From Bacteroides sp. Marseille-P3684 (GTDB lineage: Bacteria; Bacteroidota; Bacteroidia; Bacteroidales; Bacteroidaceae), in contig NZ_LT985808.1 of assembly GCF_900291465.1 (NCBI RefSeq), forward strand, positions 725,363 through 789,362: DNA of 64,000 bases. The letters run 5' to 3'. The translations under genes and the position numbers were made by a program. The notes under the pieces were generated by a model. It was given only the letters and a program-made list of their open reading frames with translations. It was not told the DNA's origin and did no database searches. Position 1 is the first letter of the stretch. Each line of letters opens with the position of its first letter. This document shows, in pieces, positions 33,772-43,371 of this stretch.

Positions 33772-34587
33772 TCAGCAACAGGGAGATACGTGGTCGCCAT
33801 GAGGGGCGGAGTGTTCCTCCTGCAGGCTCCGGCAGAACGCGCGGAAGGCCTCCCGGAGTGCTGTGGCGTCGGTGGGTGGATAGAGGAAATGGGTGGTCTG
33901 GGGGAGGACGAGCGTCCGCAGGAACTCAGGGGCGACACGGCGGCGGAAACAGCGGAGGCTGCGGCGGGCATCGACCAGCTCGTCGCGTGCTCCCTGAACG
34001 GCAAGGAGGGGGACACGGACGGAAGGCAGCTCCCGGCGTACGTCTGCCATCAGGGTGAAGAGGTCGCGCAGGCGGGGCAGCCAGCGGACGTAGCCGGGGG
34101 TGGGACCCGGGGCGACATTGAGGGCATGAAGGATGGCAAGCCGCTCGTCGCTGGCGTCCGCCCGTCCGTAACGCACACCGAGGAGGTCGCGGACAGCGCG
34201 TGCCGACACCCACACGTGGAGCGGACAGCCGACGCAGACAATGCCTGCGATGCCGTCGGGACGGCGCGTCCACGTCCGCAGGGCAAGCAGCCCGCCCATG
34301 GAGTGCCCCACGAGGATGAGGCGGGGGGAGCGGGGGCGGGAGTCGTCCGTCAGTGAATGGACGAAGGCTTCCCACTCTTCCCGCCCCGAGCGGGCGAACG
34401 TCCCGGCACTGCCGCCATGCCCCGGAAGGACGGCTGCCGCGGCATCGAAGCCCAGGTCGTTTGCCCAGGCTGCCGGACGGCGGAACTGGTCGGGACCCTC
34501 CGTGATGCCGTGGAGGAAGAGCACGGCGGTGTCACTCCGTCGGTCTGTACACGGAAGGACGAAGGGCGGCTGGGGGATGAACTTCAT
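33772..34587 (-). CDS. Alpha/beta hydrolase (esterase/lipase-like)
   Basis: 271 aa, no signal peptide. Oxyanion motif FLHGITEG near residue 25, LPGHGGS near 55, nucleophile elbow GHSMGG with Ser96, probable acid Asp202 (GARDELVD) and His233 (QTTHFLYP). This is the pattern of carboxylesterase/monoacylglycerol-lipase-like hydrolases; the substrate cannot be told. The start ATG overlaps the stop of the upstream antiporter gene by four bases (ATGA), so the two are co-translated. Confidence 0.85.
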   Translation of the reverse strand: MKFIPQPPFVLPCTDRRSDTAVLFLHGITEGPDQFRRPAAWANDLGFDAAAAVLPGHGGSAGTFARSGREEWEAFVHSLTDDSRPRSPRLILVGHSMGGLLALRTWTRRPDGIAGIVCVGCPLHVWVSARAVRDLLGVRYGRADASDERLAILHALNVAPGPTPGYVRWLPRLRDLFTLMADVRRELPSVRVPLLAVQGARDELVDARRSLRCFRRRVAPEFLRTLVLPQTTHFLYPPTDATALREAFRAFCRSLQEEHSAPHGDHVSPCC

Positions 34588-36032
34588 GGTTTCCTGTTTT
34601 CCGAGATGAACAACAGCTTGTCGCCGACGTGCAGCTCCATCTGTCCGTTGGGGATGAGGAACTCGTCGCCGCGCTTGACGAGCATGACGAGGGTGCCGCG
34701 GGGGATGTTCATGTCCGCCAGGCGGTTTCCCCGGGCGAGCATGTCGGGGGTGAGCGTGAGGTCGCGCAGCTGGGTGTCAATCTCCTCGGGCAGCTCGACG
34801 CCGAACTCGTTGCCCTCCTTCTCTTCGGGGAGGTCGAGGTGGAGCAGGCGGGCGGCGCGTGCAATGGTCATGCCCTGCACGACGAGGGAGACGAGGGTGA
34901 TGAAGAAGACGATGTTGAAGAGCTGTTGCGAGCCTTCGACACGGGCGATGACGGGGTAGGTGGCGAAGATGATGGGGACGGCCCCGCGCAGTCCTACCCA
35001 GGAGACGAACCACTTGGCGCGCGCGGGCAGCCGGCGGAAGGGCAGGAGGCAGAGGAAGACACTGACGGGACGTGCCACGACAATCATGAACACGCCGATG
35101 AGCAGTGCCACGGCAGCCACGTCGACCATCTCCAGCGGGTTGACGAGCAGTCCGAGGGCGAGGAACATGATAATCTGGAAGAGCCACGTCAGTCCGTTCA
35201 TGAAGGTGTTGATCTCCTTACGGTTTGCCAGGCGTGCGTTGCCGACGGTCACGCCGGTGATGTAGACGGCGAGGTAGCCGTTGCCGTGGAGCAGGTCGGT
35301 GATGGTGAAGGTGAAGAAGACGAGGCTGAGCAGGAGGATGGGGTAGAGGGACCCATTGGAGAGGCTGATGCGGTTGATGATCCACACGGCGAAGCGTCCG
35401 AGTGCAAAGCCGATGATGGCGCCGAAGAAGAACTGGATGGCAAGGTCCTTGAGGATGACCGCCCAGCTCATGCCGTCGGAGGTGATGACCTGGATGAGGA
35501 CGATGGTGAGCATGTATGCCATGGGGTCGTTGCTTCCGCTTTCCAGCTCGAGCATGGGGCGCAGGTTGTGCTTGAGGTTCATGCGCTGCGAGCGCAGGAG
35601 GTTGAACACCGACGCGGAGTCGGTCGACGACATGGTGGCGGCAAGCAGGAGGGAGGTGGTCAGCGGAAGGGAGATGTTGGTGCTGTCCCACCCGGAGATG
35701 TAGCAGATGAAAAGCCCGGTGAGGAGGGTGGTGGCGAGCACGCCGACGGTGGAGAGCAGAATGCCCTGGGCGAGCACGGGGCGTATCTCGGTGAACTTGG
35801 TATCCATACCTCCGGTGAAGAGGATGATGCTGAGCGCCATCATGCCGATGAACTGTGCGTCTGTGGCGCTGTGGAACTGGAGCCCGAGCCCGTCGCTCCC
35901 GAAGAGCATGCCGACGAGCAGGAAGAGGAGCAGCGTGGGTATGCCGAAGCGATAGCCCGTCTTGCTGATGAGTATGCTGCAGAAGATAAGCACGGAGCCG
36001 AGCAGCAGGATGTTTTCTGCGGTGAATATCAT
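34584..36032 (-). CDS. CPA1-family cation/proton antiporter with TrkA_C domain
   Basis: 482 aa from ATG 36032 (MIFTAENILLLGSVLIFCSI); the longer frame to 36101 lacks support. About twelve hydrophobic segments fill residues 5-390, with the CPA1 ion-binding region ELESGSNDPMAYM near 160 and WVGLRGAVPIIFATYPV near 330. The C-terminal cytoplasmic part (about 400-480) ends MELHVGDKLLFISENRKP, typical of a TrkA_C/RCK_C domain. Closest in design to CvrA/NhaP2 potassium/proton antiporters of the inner membrane. Overlaps the hydrolase gene; a TATCTTTA box lies at 36055-36062. Confidence 0.88.
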   Translation of the reverse strand: MIFTAENILLLGSVLIFCSILISKTGYRFGIPTLLLFLLVGMLFGSDGLGLQFHSATDAQFIGMMALSIILFTGGMDTKFTEIRPVLAQGILLSTVGVLATTLLTGLFICYISGWDSTNISLPLTTSLLLAATMSSTDSASVFNLLRSQRMNLKHNLRPMLELESGSNDPMAYMLTIVLIQVITSDGMSWAVILKDLAIQFFFGAIIGFALGRFAVWIINRISLSNGSLYPILLLSLVFFTFTITDLLHGNGYLAVYITGVTVGNARLANRKEINTFMNGLTWLFQIIMFLALGLLVNPLEMVDVAAVALLIGVFMIVVARPVSVFLCLLPFRRLPARAKWFVSWVGLRGAVPIIFATYPVIARVEGSQQLFNIVFFITLVSLVVQGMTIARAARLLHLDLPEEKEGNEFGVELPEEIDTQLRDLTLTPDMLARGNRLADMNIPRGTLVMLVKRGDEFLIPNGQMELHVGDKLLFISENRKP

Positions 36033-36099
36033 AGGCGGGAGTGGTTTGTGGGCGTAAAGATAGGAAAAAACGGGGGAATGTGAGGAAGGGGGGAGTGCC

Positions 36100-36145
36100 A
36101 AAAACCGGCAAGCCCCTGCGTCTCGTGGGGAGAGGCAGGGGCTTG
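36100..36145 (-). terminator. Terminator of rpsO
   Basis: Perfect 11-bp arms 36109-36119 (CAAGCCCCTGC) and 36135-36145 (GCAGGGGCTTG), followed on the minus strand by five T (36104-36100). It is 31 bases beyond the rpsO stop. Confidence 0.75.
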
Positions 36146-36175
36146 AAGTTCGTTTGCGCCGTAAGCAATGCGGGA

Positions 36176-36445
36176 TTACTTACGCAAGTTCAGAGCTTTC
36201 AGGATGGCGCGGTAACGCTCGATGTCGCGATCCTTGAGGTAGTTCAACAATGCGCGGCGTTTGCCGACGAGAGTAGTCAAAGCTCTTTCTGTGCTATGAT
36301 CTTTACGGTTGCGCTTCATGTGCTCCGTCAAGTGGGAAATACGGTATGAGAACAATGCTATCTGCGCTTCAGGTGAGCCAGTATCAGTGTTAGACTTTCC
36401 GTATTGTCCAAAGATCTCTTGTTTCTTTGCAGCGTCTAAGTACAT
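36176..36445 (-). CDS. rpsO: 30S ribosomal protein S15
   Basis: 89 aa, full length. The sequence EIFGQYGKSNTDTGSPEAQI, LFSYRISHLTEHMKRNRKDH and LVGKRRALLNYLKDRDIERY is the S15 signature. It binds 16S rRNA in the central domain of the small subunit during assembly. Its own promoter (ATTG-N19-TATCTTTG) and terminator are visible. Divergent from typA. Confidence 0.97.
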   Translation of the reverse strand: MYLDAAKKQEIFGQYGKSNTDTGSPEAQIALFSYRISHLTEHMKRNRKDHSTERALTTLVGKRRALLNYLKDRDIERYRAILKALNLRK

Positions 36446-36476
36446 AATGAGTTAGTTTAAAATTGATTTGCGGGCG

Positions 36477-36507
36477 CAAAGATAGACAATATTCCTCAAT
36501 GCGCAAT
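36477..36507 (-). promoter_or_regulatory. rpsO promoter ATTG-N19-TATCTTTG
   Basis: Minus-strand TATCTTTG at 36484-36477 and ATTG at 36507-36504, 19 bases apart: one mismatch in the -33 box. About 30 bases before the rpsO start. Confidence 0.6.
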
Positions 36508-36528
36508 GCCTATTCAAAGATTTTCTTG

Positions 36529-36536
36529 TAACTTTG
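36529..36536 (+). promoter_or_regulatory. typA -7 box TAACTTTG
   Basis: Exact TAnnTTTG match 24 bases before ATG 36561; no TTTG at the -33 distance. It lies back to back with the rpsO promoter. Confidence 0.5.
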
Positions 36537-36560
36537 CGCCCGAAAATTTAAGGTAATAGT

Positions 36561-38363
36561 ATGCAGAATATAAGAAACATCGCAATCATTGCGCACGTCG
36601 ACCACGGGAAGACGACGCTCGTCGACAAGATGATGTTGGCGGGACACCTCTTCCGCAATGATCAGACAAACGGCGTGCTTGTATTGGATAACAACGACTT
36701 GGAACGCGAACGAGGGATAACGATTCTTTCGAAGAATGTATCAATCAACTACAAAGATACCAAAATCAACATCATCGACACTCCGGGACACGCCGACTTC
36801 GGCGGAGAGGTGGAGCGTGTGCTCAACATGGCGGACGGCTGCATCCTGCTCGTCGACGCCTTCGAGGGACCCATGCCGCAGACCCGGTTCGTCCTCCAGA
36901 AGGCACTGCAAATCGGGCTGAAGCCCATCGTTGTGGTGAACAAGGTCGACAAGCCCAACTGCCGCCCCGAGGAGGTCTACGAGATGGTGTTCGACCTCAT
37001 GTTCTCACTCAATGCCACCGAGGACCAGCTCGACTTCCCCGTCCTCTACGGTTCGGCAAAGAACAACTGGATGGGCGAGGACTGGCGCAAGCCTACCGAC
37101 AGCATCACCCCGCTGCTCGACGCCATCATCAAGTACATCCCTGCCCCCAAACAGCTGGAGGGCACTCCCCAGATGCTCATCACTTCACTCGACTTCTCAT
37201 CCTATACCGGACGTATCGCCGTGGGCCGCGTGCACCGCGGGACGCTCACCGAGGGCATGAACATCACCCTGGCACGCCGTGACGGGACGCTCGTGAAGTC
37301 GAAAATCAAGGAACTGCATACCTTCGAGGGACTCGGACGCAAGAAAGTCCAGTCCGTCTCTTCGGGCGACATCTGCGCCGTTGTCGGTCTGGAAGGATTC
37401 GAAATCGGCGACACCATCTGCGACTTCGACAACCCGGAACCGCTGCCGCCCATTGCCATCGACGAGCCGACCATGAGCATGCTCTTCACCATCAACGACT
37501 CGCCTTTCTTCGGACGGGAAGGCAAGTTCGTCACTTCACGCCACATCCAGGACCGCCTCACCCGCGAGCTCGACAAGAACCTTGCCCTCCGCGTCCGCAA
37601 GACCGAGAACGAGGACGGCAAGTGGATTGTCTCCGGCCGAGGCGTGCTGCACCTCTCCGTCCTCATCGAGACCATGCGCCGCGAAGGCTATGAGCTTCAG
37701 GTGGGACAGCCGCAGGTCATCTACAAGGAGATTGACGGCAAGAAGTGTGAGCCCATCGAGGAGCTGACCATCAACGTCCCCGAGGAATACTCCAGCAAGA
37801 TGATTGATATGGTCACCCGACGCAAGGGCGAGCTGACGTCGATGCAGACCATCGGCGACCGGGTCGACATCGAGTTCGACATCCCCTCGCGCGGCATCAT
37901 CGGACTGCGTACGAACGTCCTCACGGCATCTGCCGGCGAAGCCATCATGGCGCACCGCTTCAAGGAGTACCAACCCTACAAGGGCGACATCGAACGCCGC
38001 ACCAACGGTTCCATGATTGCCATGGAGACGGGTACCGCCTTCGCCTACGCCATCGACAAGCTCCAGGACCGCGGACGCTTCTTCATCTATCCGCAGGAGG
38101 AGGTCTATGCCGGACAGGTCGTGGGCGAGCACGTGCATGAGAACGACCTCGTCATCAACGTCACCAAGTCGAAGAAGCTCACCAACATGCGTGCGTCGGG
38201 CTCTGACGACAAGGCGCGCATCATCCCGCCCGTCATCTTCTCGCTCGAGGAGGCTCTCGAATACATCAAGGAGGACGAGTACGTGGAGGTGACGCCCAAG
38301 AGCATGCGCATGCGCAAGGTCATCCTCGACGAGACCGAGCGCAAGCGTGCCAACAAAGTGTAA
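36561..38363 (+). CDS. typA: Ribosome-associated GTPase TypA/BipA
   Basis: 600 aa. G-domain motifs [10 protein letters not shown] (G1, near residue 11), the switch region [21 protein letters not shown] (G3) and NKVDKPN (G4), then EF-G-like domain II ([20 protein letters not shown]), domain III/V segments ([20 protein letters not shown]) and the BipA-specific C-terminal domain ending [15 protein letters not shown]. It binds ribosomes and supports 50S assembly and stress growth. Length is normal. A terminator follows at 38398. Confidence 0.96.
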   Translation: MQNIRNIAIIAHVDHGKTTLVDKMMLAGHLFRNDQTNGVLVLDNNDLERERGITILSKNVSINYKDTKINIIDTPGHADFGGEVERVLNMADGCILLVDAFEGPMPQTRFVLQKALQIGLKPIVVVNKVDKPNCRPEEVYEMVFDLMFSLNATEDQLDFPVLYGSAKNNWMGEDWRKPTDSITPLLDAIIKYIPAPKQLEGTPQMLITSLDFSSYTGRIAVGRVHRGTLTEGMNITLARRDGTLVKSKIKELHTFEGLGRKKVQSVSSGDICAVVGLEGFEIGDTICDFDNPEPLPPIAIDEPTMSMLFTINDSPFFGREGKFVTSRHIQDRLTRELDKNLALRVRKTENEDGKWIVSGRGVLHLSVLIETMRREGYELQVGQPQVIYKEIDGKKCEPIEELTINVPEEYSSKMIDMVTRRKGELTSMQTIGDRVDIEFDIPSRGIIGLRTNVLTASAGEAIMAHRFKEYQPYKGDIERRTNGSMIAMETGTAFAYAIDKLQDRGRFFIYPQEEVYAGQVVGEHVHENDLVINVTKSKKLTNMRASGSDDKARIIPPVIFSLEEALEYIKEDEYVEVTPKSMRMRKVILDETERKRANKV

Positions 38364-38397
38364 GGCTGTACAAGCAAACATTCTTTAATAGTTCTCG

Positions 38398-38455
38398 GAA
38401 GCGCGGACAGCGCCGGGGTGCTCAGGGCATCCGGTGCATCCGCGCTTCTTCTTTT
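38398..38455 (+). terminator. Terminator of typA
   Basis: Arms 38398-38407 (GAAGCGCGGA) and 38439-38448 (TCCGCGCTTC) pair perfectly over ten bases around a structured loop, followed by TTCTTTTA. Confidence 0.7.
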
Positions 38456-38525
38456 ATCCCTGCCACACTGACTGCCCAATTGTTAATAAATGAGTAGCCG
38501 TGTCGTCATAACGGCTGATTTTCCG

Positions 38526-38533
38526 TATATTTG
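38526..38533 (+). promoter_or_regulatory. -7 box TATATTTG before the BCCT carrier
   Basis: Exact TAnnTTTG match about 80 bases before ATG 38612; no matching -33 TTTG seen. Confidence 0.4.
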
Positions 38534-38611
38534 TCAACCGTGCTTCTGCGGAAGCCTTCAAGTCTCCGGCTCATGGGAGCCGAAACCATAAACCTAAACA
38601 CTCGTACACTT

Positions 38612-40621
38612 ATGAAGTTTTTTCCTAACCTGCAACCAACCTTCACGCGACGTGTCGCCTATCCGGGACTGGCAGTCCTCGTTGGGCTGTCCGTCATCTG
38701 CGCACTGTTCCCCAGGCAGACCAACGCCTGCCTTGCATCCATCCAGACGCTCATCTACGACAAGCTGAGCTGGGCTTACACCCTGATGATATCGTTCTTC
38801 TTCATCTTCCTCTGCGTGCTGGCGTTCAGCAAGATCGGTGCCATCCGTCTGGGAGCGGACAGCTCCCGTCCGCAGTACAGCTTCTTCTCGTGGATAGCCA
38901 TGCTCTTTGCCGCCGGGATGGGTATCGGACTGATGTACTTCGGTGTGGCGGAGCCCATGTCCCACTACGTCAACCCTGCCTTGCCCGACACGCTCAATCC
39001 TGCCAAGGAGGCGCAGCTCGCCACGTTCTTCCACTGGGGCATCCATGCCTGGTCCATCTTCGGACTCATGGGGCTGATTCTCGCCTACTTCTCCTTCCGC
39101 TACAAACTTCCGCTTGCCATCCGCAGCGGACTCTACCCCCTCCTGCGCAATCGCATCAATGGACGGGTGGGCGATGTGGTCGACATCTTCGCCCTGGTCA
39201 GCACCTTCTTCGGCATCGCGACCTCGCTCGGCTTCGGTGTCGTACAGCTCAACGCCGGACTGGTGCACCTGGGCATCCTCCGCGAGTCCAGCTTCCTCTT
39301 CCAGGCGCTCATCATTGTGGTGGTCAGCTCCATGGCGATTGCGTCGGCTGTCGCCGGGGTCAACAAGGGCGTCAAGCGGCTGAGCGAAATCAACCTGACG
39401 ATGGCAATCGTACTGATGCTCTTCGTCCTCCTGCTCGGACCGACCGCCTTCCTGATGAATGCCTTCAGCGAGGGCATCGGCTATTACATCAACCAGTTCG
39501 CCAACCTCACCTTCAAGACCTTCGCCTTCGAGAAGGACGGCGTCGGGTGGTTCACCGGATGGACCGTCATGTACTGGGCGTGGTGGATCAGCTGGGCACC
39601 GTTCGTCGGGCTGTTCATTGCCCGCATCTCCAAGGGACGCACCATCCGCGAGTACATCCTGGCGGTGCTGCTCGTCCCCTCGTTCTTCATCTTCCTGTGG
39701 ATGACGGTCTTCGGCAACAGTGCCATCTACATTGACCGCAACGTGGTGCACGGCGCCCTCTCGGCGCTCGCCGGCAACCCCGACGTGCTGCTCTTCAAGT
39801 TCCTCGAACAGTTCCCCCTCGCCACACCCCTGTGCGTGCTCACGCTGATGATGATTGCCGTCTTCTTCGTCACCTCCGCCGACTCGGGCATCCTGGTGAT
39901 GAACAGCATCTCGTCGAACAACCGCCCCAATGCGCCCAAGTGGCAGAACGCCTTCTGGGGCATCCTGCTCGCCACCATCACGATGGCGCTCCTCTATGCC
40001 GGCGGCCTGCAGTCGCTCCAGACGATGACGCTCATCTCCGCCCTCCCGTTCGGCGTCATCATGGTGCTCCTCTGCCTGTGCCTGCTGCGTGCCCTGCGCA
40101 CCGACAGGCTCTACCACAGCTCCAAGCGGCCCTATGGCAGCGCGACCTGGGACGGCAGCCACTGGCACGAAAGGCTCGACCAGATTCTGACCTTCTCGCA
40201 GAAGCGGGACATCAAGCGCTTCTTCGCCGAGAAGGTGCAGCCCGCCTTCGAGGAGCTGCGCGACGAGCTGAGCCGCAAGGGCATCGACGCACACATCCTC
40301 ACGGGGCAGAACGGCAAGCTCTCCATCGAGCTGCAAATCCCCTTCGAGAAGGTGTGGAACTTCCGTTACGGCGTGACCACCGAGGTGCAGAGCATCTCCG
40401 ACTACATCATCGGCGAGGACAACACCCCCGACGTGGACTCCAACAAGCAGTATCTCCCGGTGACCTACTACACGGACGGCAGGATGGGATACGACATCCA
40501 GTATTTGAATAAGGAGGAAATCATCGCCGACGTCCTCCGCGAGTACGAACGATACATCCGTGTCGTGGCGGACGAACAGAAGGCGATGATGTTTGTCGAC
40601 AAGAAGCGATACAACGGATAA
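38612..40621 (+). CDS. BCCT-family betaine/choline/carnitine transporter
   Basis: 669 aa from ATG 38612 (MKFFPNLQPTFTRRVAYPGL); the open frame to 38531 lies upstream of the likely leader. About twelve membrane segments, with MLFAAGMGIGLMYFGVAEPM (near residue 105) and the BCCT hallmark WAWWISWAPFVGLFIARISK near 325, which includes the substrate-binding tryptophans. A cytoplasmic C-terminal extension of about 150 residues (from near 520) is longer than in minimal members. It should take up a quaternary-amine osmolyte with Na+ or H+. Ends at a repeat/terminator shared with the convergent SLC13 gene. Confidence 0.92.
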   Translation: MKFFPNLQPTFTRRVAYPGLAVLVGLSVICALFPRQTNACLASIQTLIYDKLSWAYTLMISFFFIFLCVLAFSKIGAIRLGADSSRPQYSFFSWIAMLFAAGMGIGLMYFGVAEPMSHYVNPALPDTLNPAKEAQLATFFHWGIHAWSIFGLMGLILAYFSFRYKLPLAIRSGLYPLLRNRINGRVGDVVDIFALVSTFFGIATSLGFGVVQLNAGLVHLGILRESSFLFQALIIVVVSSMAIASAVAGVNKGVKRLSEINLTMAIVLMLFVLLLGPTAFLMNAFSEGIGYYINQFANLTFKTFAFEKDGVGWFTGWTVMYWAWWISWAPFVGLFIARISKGRTIREYILAVLLVPSFFIFLWMTVFGNSAIYIDRNVVHGALSALAGNPDVLLFKFLEQFPLATPLCVLTLMMIAVFFVTSADSGILVMNSISSNNRPNAPKWQNAFWGILLATITMALLYAGGLQSLQTMTLISALPFGVIMVLLCLCLLRALRTDRLYHSSKRPYGSATWDGSHWHERLDQILTFSQKRDIKRFFAEKVQPAFEELRDELSRKGIDAHILTGQNGKLSIELQIPFEKVWNFRYGVTTEVQSISDYIIGEDNTPDVDSNKQYLPVTYYTDGRMGYDIQYLNKEEIIADVLREYERYIRVVADEQKAMMFVDKKRYNG

Positions 40622-40765
40622 ATTGACAATGGACAATTGACAATGGACAATGGCCGTTCGGCGTGCTTGTCTTCCTGCTGAGGAAGGATGACACGCCGAA
40701 CGGTCTATTTGGGAGGTATCACCAATTGTCAATTGTCAATTGTCAATTGAAACGATTGTCAATTG
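40621..40765. terminator. Shared terminator hairpin inside inverted TTGACAATTG repeats
   Basis: Between convergent stops. Perfect 12-bp arms 40654-40665 (CCGTTCGGCGTG) and 40692-40703 (CACGCCGAACGG) have an inner CTTCCT/AGGAAG stem. On the left lie AATTGACAATGGACAATTG units, on the right TTGTCAATTGTCAATTG units, so the flanking repeats are themselves inverted and could lengthen the stem. Acts probably in both directions. Confidence 0.7.
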
Positions 40766-42628
40766 TTAGAACGGGAACAGCAGCGGGAGCACGAATATCA
40801 TCACGATGCCCATGATGACTTGTAGCGGAAGGCCCACCTTGATGTAGTCCATGAAGGTATACTGTCCGGCAGGCATCACCAACGCGTTGGGCGGCGTGGA
40901 GAACGGAGAGGCAAAGCACATGCTGGCGCCCAGGGTCACTGCGAAGAGGTAGGGCACGGGGCTCACGCCGAGAGCCTCCGCACTGTGGAGCGCGATGGGT
41001 GCCAGCAGGACGGCCGTGGCGGTGTTGCTGATGAACATCGTCATCAGCGAGGTCGTGAAGTAGATGCCTGCCATGAGCGCCATGGGACCGTAGCTGCCCA
41101 GTCCGCTCACCAGCGTGCTGGAGATGTAGTCGCTCGCACCGGTCTTCTCCAGCGCCAGCGACATGGGCAGCATGGCGGCAATGAGCACGATGCTCTCCCA
41201 GTTGATGGTCTTGTAGGCAGCCTCCACGTTGCGGAAACACCCCGTGAGCACCATCAGGAGGGCGGCAATCATCACCGCCGTCACCGGCTCCACGGGGATG
41301 AAGTCGAACACCATCATGGCGACCATGAGTACCATGATGGCAGCCGCCACGGGCGCCTTGTAGTCGAGCGTCACACGTGCCGCCTCGGCAAGCGGCTGAC
41401 CCAGCACCACCCAGTCGGCATCCTCGCGTTCCAGGCGGGCGATGTTCTCCCACGTACCCTGCACGAGCAGCACGTCGCCCCCGTGGATGGCCTCGCGTCC
41501 CAGGTCGTTGAGCAGGTACTCCTTCTTGCGGCGGATGCCCAGTACGTTCACGTTGAACTTGTCGCGGAAGCCCGCCTCCTTGACCTGACGGTTCACGATG
41601 TGCGCCGTCGGCATGACCAGAATCTCGGCGATGCCGATGTCGTAGAAGTCGAGCACGTTCGACGTGCTTGCCGCCTCCTCCGTCGTGTGCCCGTCGATGA
41701 GGGCGAGGCGGTAGTCGTCAGCCAGCAGCTTCACCTGGTCGAAGTCCCCCTTCACATAGAGGATGTCGCCTCCCTGCAACGCCGTCTCCGGGTCGGCAAG
41801 CTTCTGCGTGATGGTCTTCAGGAAGCGGTGCTGCGAGATGTCGCCGCGCCGCACCTCGAGGATGTCCAGCCCGTAGCGCCGGCGGATGTCCAGGTCGACG
41901 ATGGTGCGCCCTTCCGCCTCAGAGCCTCCCGGCACCTGCAGACGGAAGAGGTTGCTCGACAGCCCGTATTCGCGCACGAGCTGGGAGAGCGACTTGCCCG
42001 AGCGGTGACGGTCGTCGCGCTTCTGTCCGCGCTTGGCGAGCACCCACTTGCTCAGCGGGAGGAGCACCAGCAGACCCACGGCGAGGCAGACCAGGCCGAC
42101 GGGGAGGAAGGAGAAGAACGACAGCGGCTCATAGCCTGCTGCCGTCAGGGTGTTCTGGATGACGAGGTTGGGCGGCGTACCGATGAGCGTCATCATGCCG
42201 CCCATGCTGCTGGCGAAAGCCAGGGGCATCAGCAGACGGCTGGAGTTGACGCCCGCGCCCGCCGCCATGCTCACCACGATGGGCAGCATCAGGGCGACCG
42301 TACCCGTGTTGCTGACGAAGGCGCCGATGGCTGCCGTCACGAGCATGATGAGCACGAAGAGGCGCAGTTCGCTCTCGCCGGCAAGCTTCAGGATGCGCGC
42401 GCTTATCATCTTCGCCAGTCCGGTCTGGAGGATGGCGCCGCCCACGACGAACAGCCCCACCATCATGATGACCACGTTGTTGGAAAAGCCCGAGAGCGCC
42501 TCGTCGGGCGTGAGGATGTGAAACAGCAGCAGTGCCACCAGCGCACAGAGCGCGACGATGTCCGAGCGGACCTTGCCGTTGACGAAGAACACGGCGGAGA
42601 GGAGTAGGATGAGGAGTGTTATCAGCAT
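40766..42628 (-). CDS. SLC13/DASS-type permease with two TrkA_C domains
   Basis: 620 aa. Two sets of hydrophobic segments (about 1-190 and 415-620) flank a soluble middle. Each half has the family SNT motif: AFVSNTGTVALMLPIVVSMA (near 103) and MFISNTATAVLLAPIALHSA (near 530), plus TLIGTPPNLVIQNTL. Between them are two RCK_C-like domains (about 210-295 and 305-390: GGDILYVKGDFDQV, GGDVLLVQGTWENI). This is the SLC13-like sodium/anion symporter class with regulatory TrkA_C inserts. Ion specificity (sulfate, dicarboxylate or other) is not evident. Confidence 0.88.
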   Translation of the reverse strand: MLITLLILLLSAVFFVNGKVRSDIVALCALVALLLFHILTPDEALSGFSNNVVIMMVGLFVVGGAILQTGLAKMISARILKLAGESELRLFVLIMLVTAAIGAFVSNTGTVALMLPIVVSMAAGAGVNSSRLLMPLAFASSMGGMMTLIGTPPNLVIQNTLTAAGYEPLSFFSFLPVGLVCLAVGLLVLLPLSKWVLAKRGQKRDDRHRSGKSLSQLVREYGLSSNLFRLQVPGGSEAEGRTIVDLDIRRRYGLDILEVRRGDISQHRFLKTITQKLADPETALQGGDILYVKGDFDQVKLLADDYRLALIDGHTTEEAASTSNVLDFYDIGIAEILVMPTAHIVNRQVKEAGFRDKFNVNVLGIRRKKEYLLNDLGREAIHGGDVLLVQGTWENIARLEREDADWVVLGQPLAEAARVTLDYKAPVAAAIMVLMVAMMVFDFIPVEPVTAVMIAALLMVLTGCFRNVEAAYKTINWESIVLIAAMLPMSLALEKTGASDYISSTLVSGLGSYGPMALMAGIYFTTSLMTMFISNTATAVLLAPIALHSAEALGVSPVPYLFAVTLGASMCFASPFSTPPNALVMPAGQYTFMDYIKVGLPLQVIMGIVMIFVLPLLFPF

Positions 42629-42700
42629 AAGTCAGTCTAGTTTGAAGCGACGGGAGGGAGCGGGGTGCGGGACGTCCGCCGGCGCCTCCCCGTCAGGATG

Positions 42701-42749
42701 ATATAAAAAGAGAAAGGAGCCGGGCAAGATAGTTTGTCCGGCTCCTTTC
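42701..42749 (-). terminator. Terminator of the ferritin gene
   Basis: Perfect 12-bp arms 42712-42723 (GAAAGGAGCCGG) and 42738-42749 (CCGGCTCCTTTC). On the minus strand the stem is followed by TCTTTTTATA (to 42701). It lies about 50 bases after the ferritin stop. Confidence 0.8.
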
Positions 42750-42799
42750 AGCCTGTTCATGAAATGAGGGTGTGCACGTCTGCGACGGCACGGTGGGGC

Positions 42800-43282
42800 T
42801 TACTGGCGTGCGCCATATTGCCCGTCGAGGTAGCAGAGGGCCGTGTCGCCCATCTTGCGGATGCGGTCGACGATGTTCTGCACGGTAGCCTCCTCTTCCA
42901 CTTGTTCGCGGACGAAGCTCCAGAGGAAGTCCTCCGTCGGTTTGTCATTTTCCGCCTTGGCGATGTCGAGCAGCGAGTTGATTTGCTCCGACACGTGGCA
43001 CTCATGTTCGTACACATGCTCGAACACTTCCAGCGGGCTTCCCCATCCGGTGGGGACCACGTCGACCTTGTCTACCGTCACCTTGCCACCACGCTTGATG
43101 ACATAGTCAGCCATGCTGTAGGCGTGTGCCAATTCCTCATCAGACTGTTTCTTCATCCAGTGTGCAAAGCCGTCGAAGCCCTCCATCTTGAGGTAGAAGG
43201 ACATTGACATGTAGAGATTGGCAGACCACATCTCTGCCGTTACTTGCTCATTGATGGCTTTTTGCATTTTCTCACTAATCAT
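42800..43282 (-). CDS. ftnA: Ferritin (iron storage)
   Basis: 160 aa from ATG 43282 (MISEKMQKAINEQVTAEMWS); the frame to 43375 begins in spacer. Four-helix ferritin with ferroxidase ligands visible as EQVTAEMWSANLYMSMSFYL (Glu/Tyr), DEELAHAYSMADYVIKRGGK (Glu-x-x-His) and FVREQVEEEATVQNIVDRI (Glu/Gln). It oxidises Fe2+ and stores ferric mineral in the cytoplasm. Length is that of bacterial non-heme ferritins. It lies downstream of cysS on the same strand with a 90-base gap and its own terminator. Confidence 0.93.
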   Translation of the reverse strand: MISEKMQKAINEQVTAEMWSANLYMSMSFYLKMEGFDGFAHWMKKQSDEELAHAYSMADYVIKRGGKVTVDKVDVVPTGWGSPLEVFEHVYEHECHVSEQINSLLDIAKAENDKPTEDFLWSFVREQVEEEATVQNIVDRIRKMGDTALCYLDGQYGARQ

Positions 43283-43371
43283 AGCTGTAATATATTTAGT
43301 TGGTGAATAATACGTTTGTACACGTCCGGGGCGGCAAAAAGCGTACCGGACAGGGGCGCGCTGACAAATCG

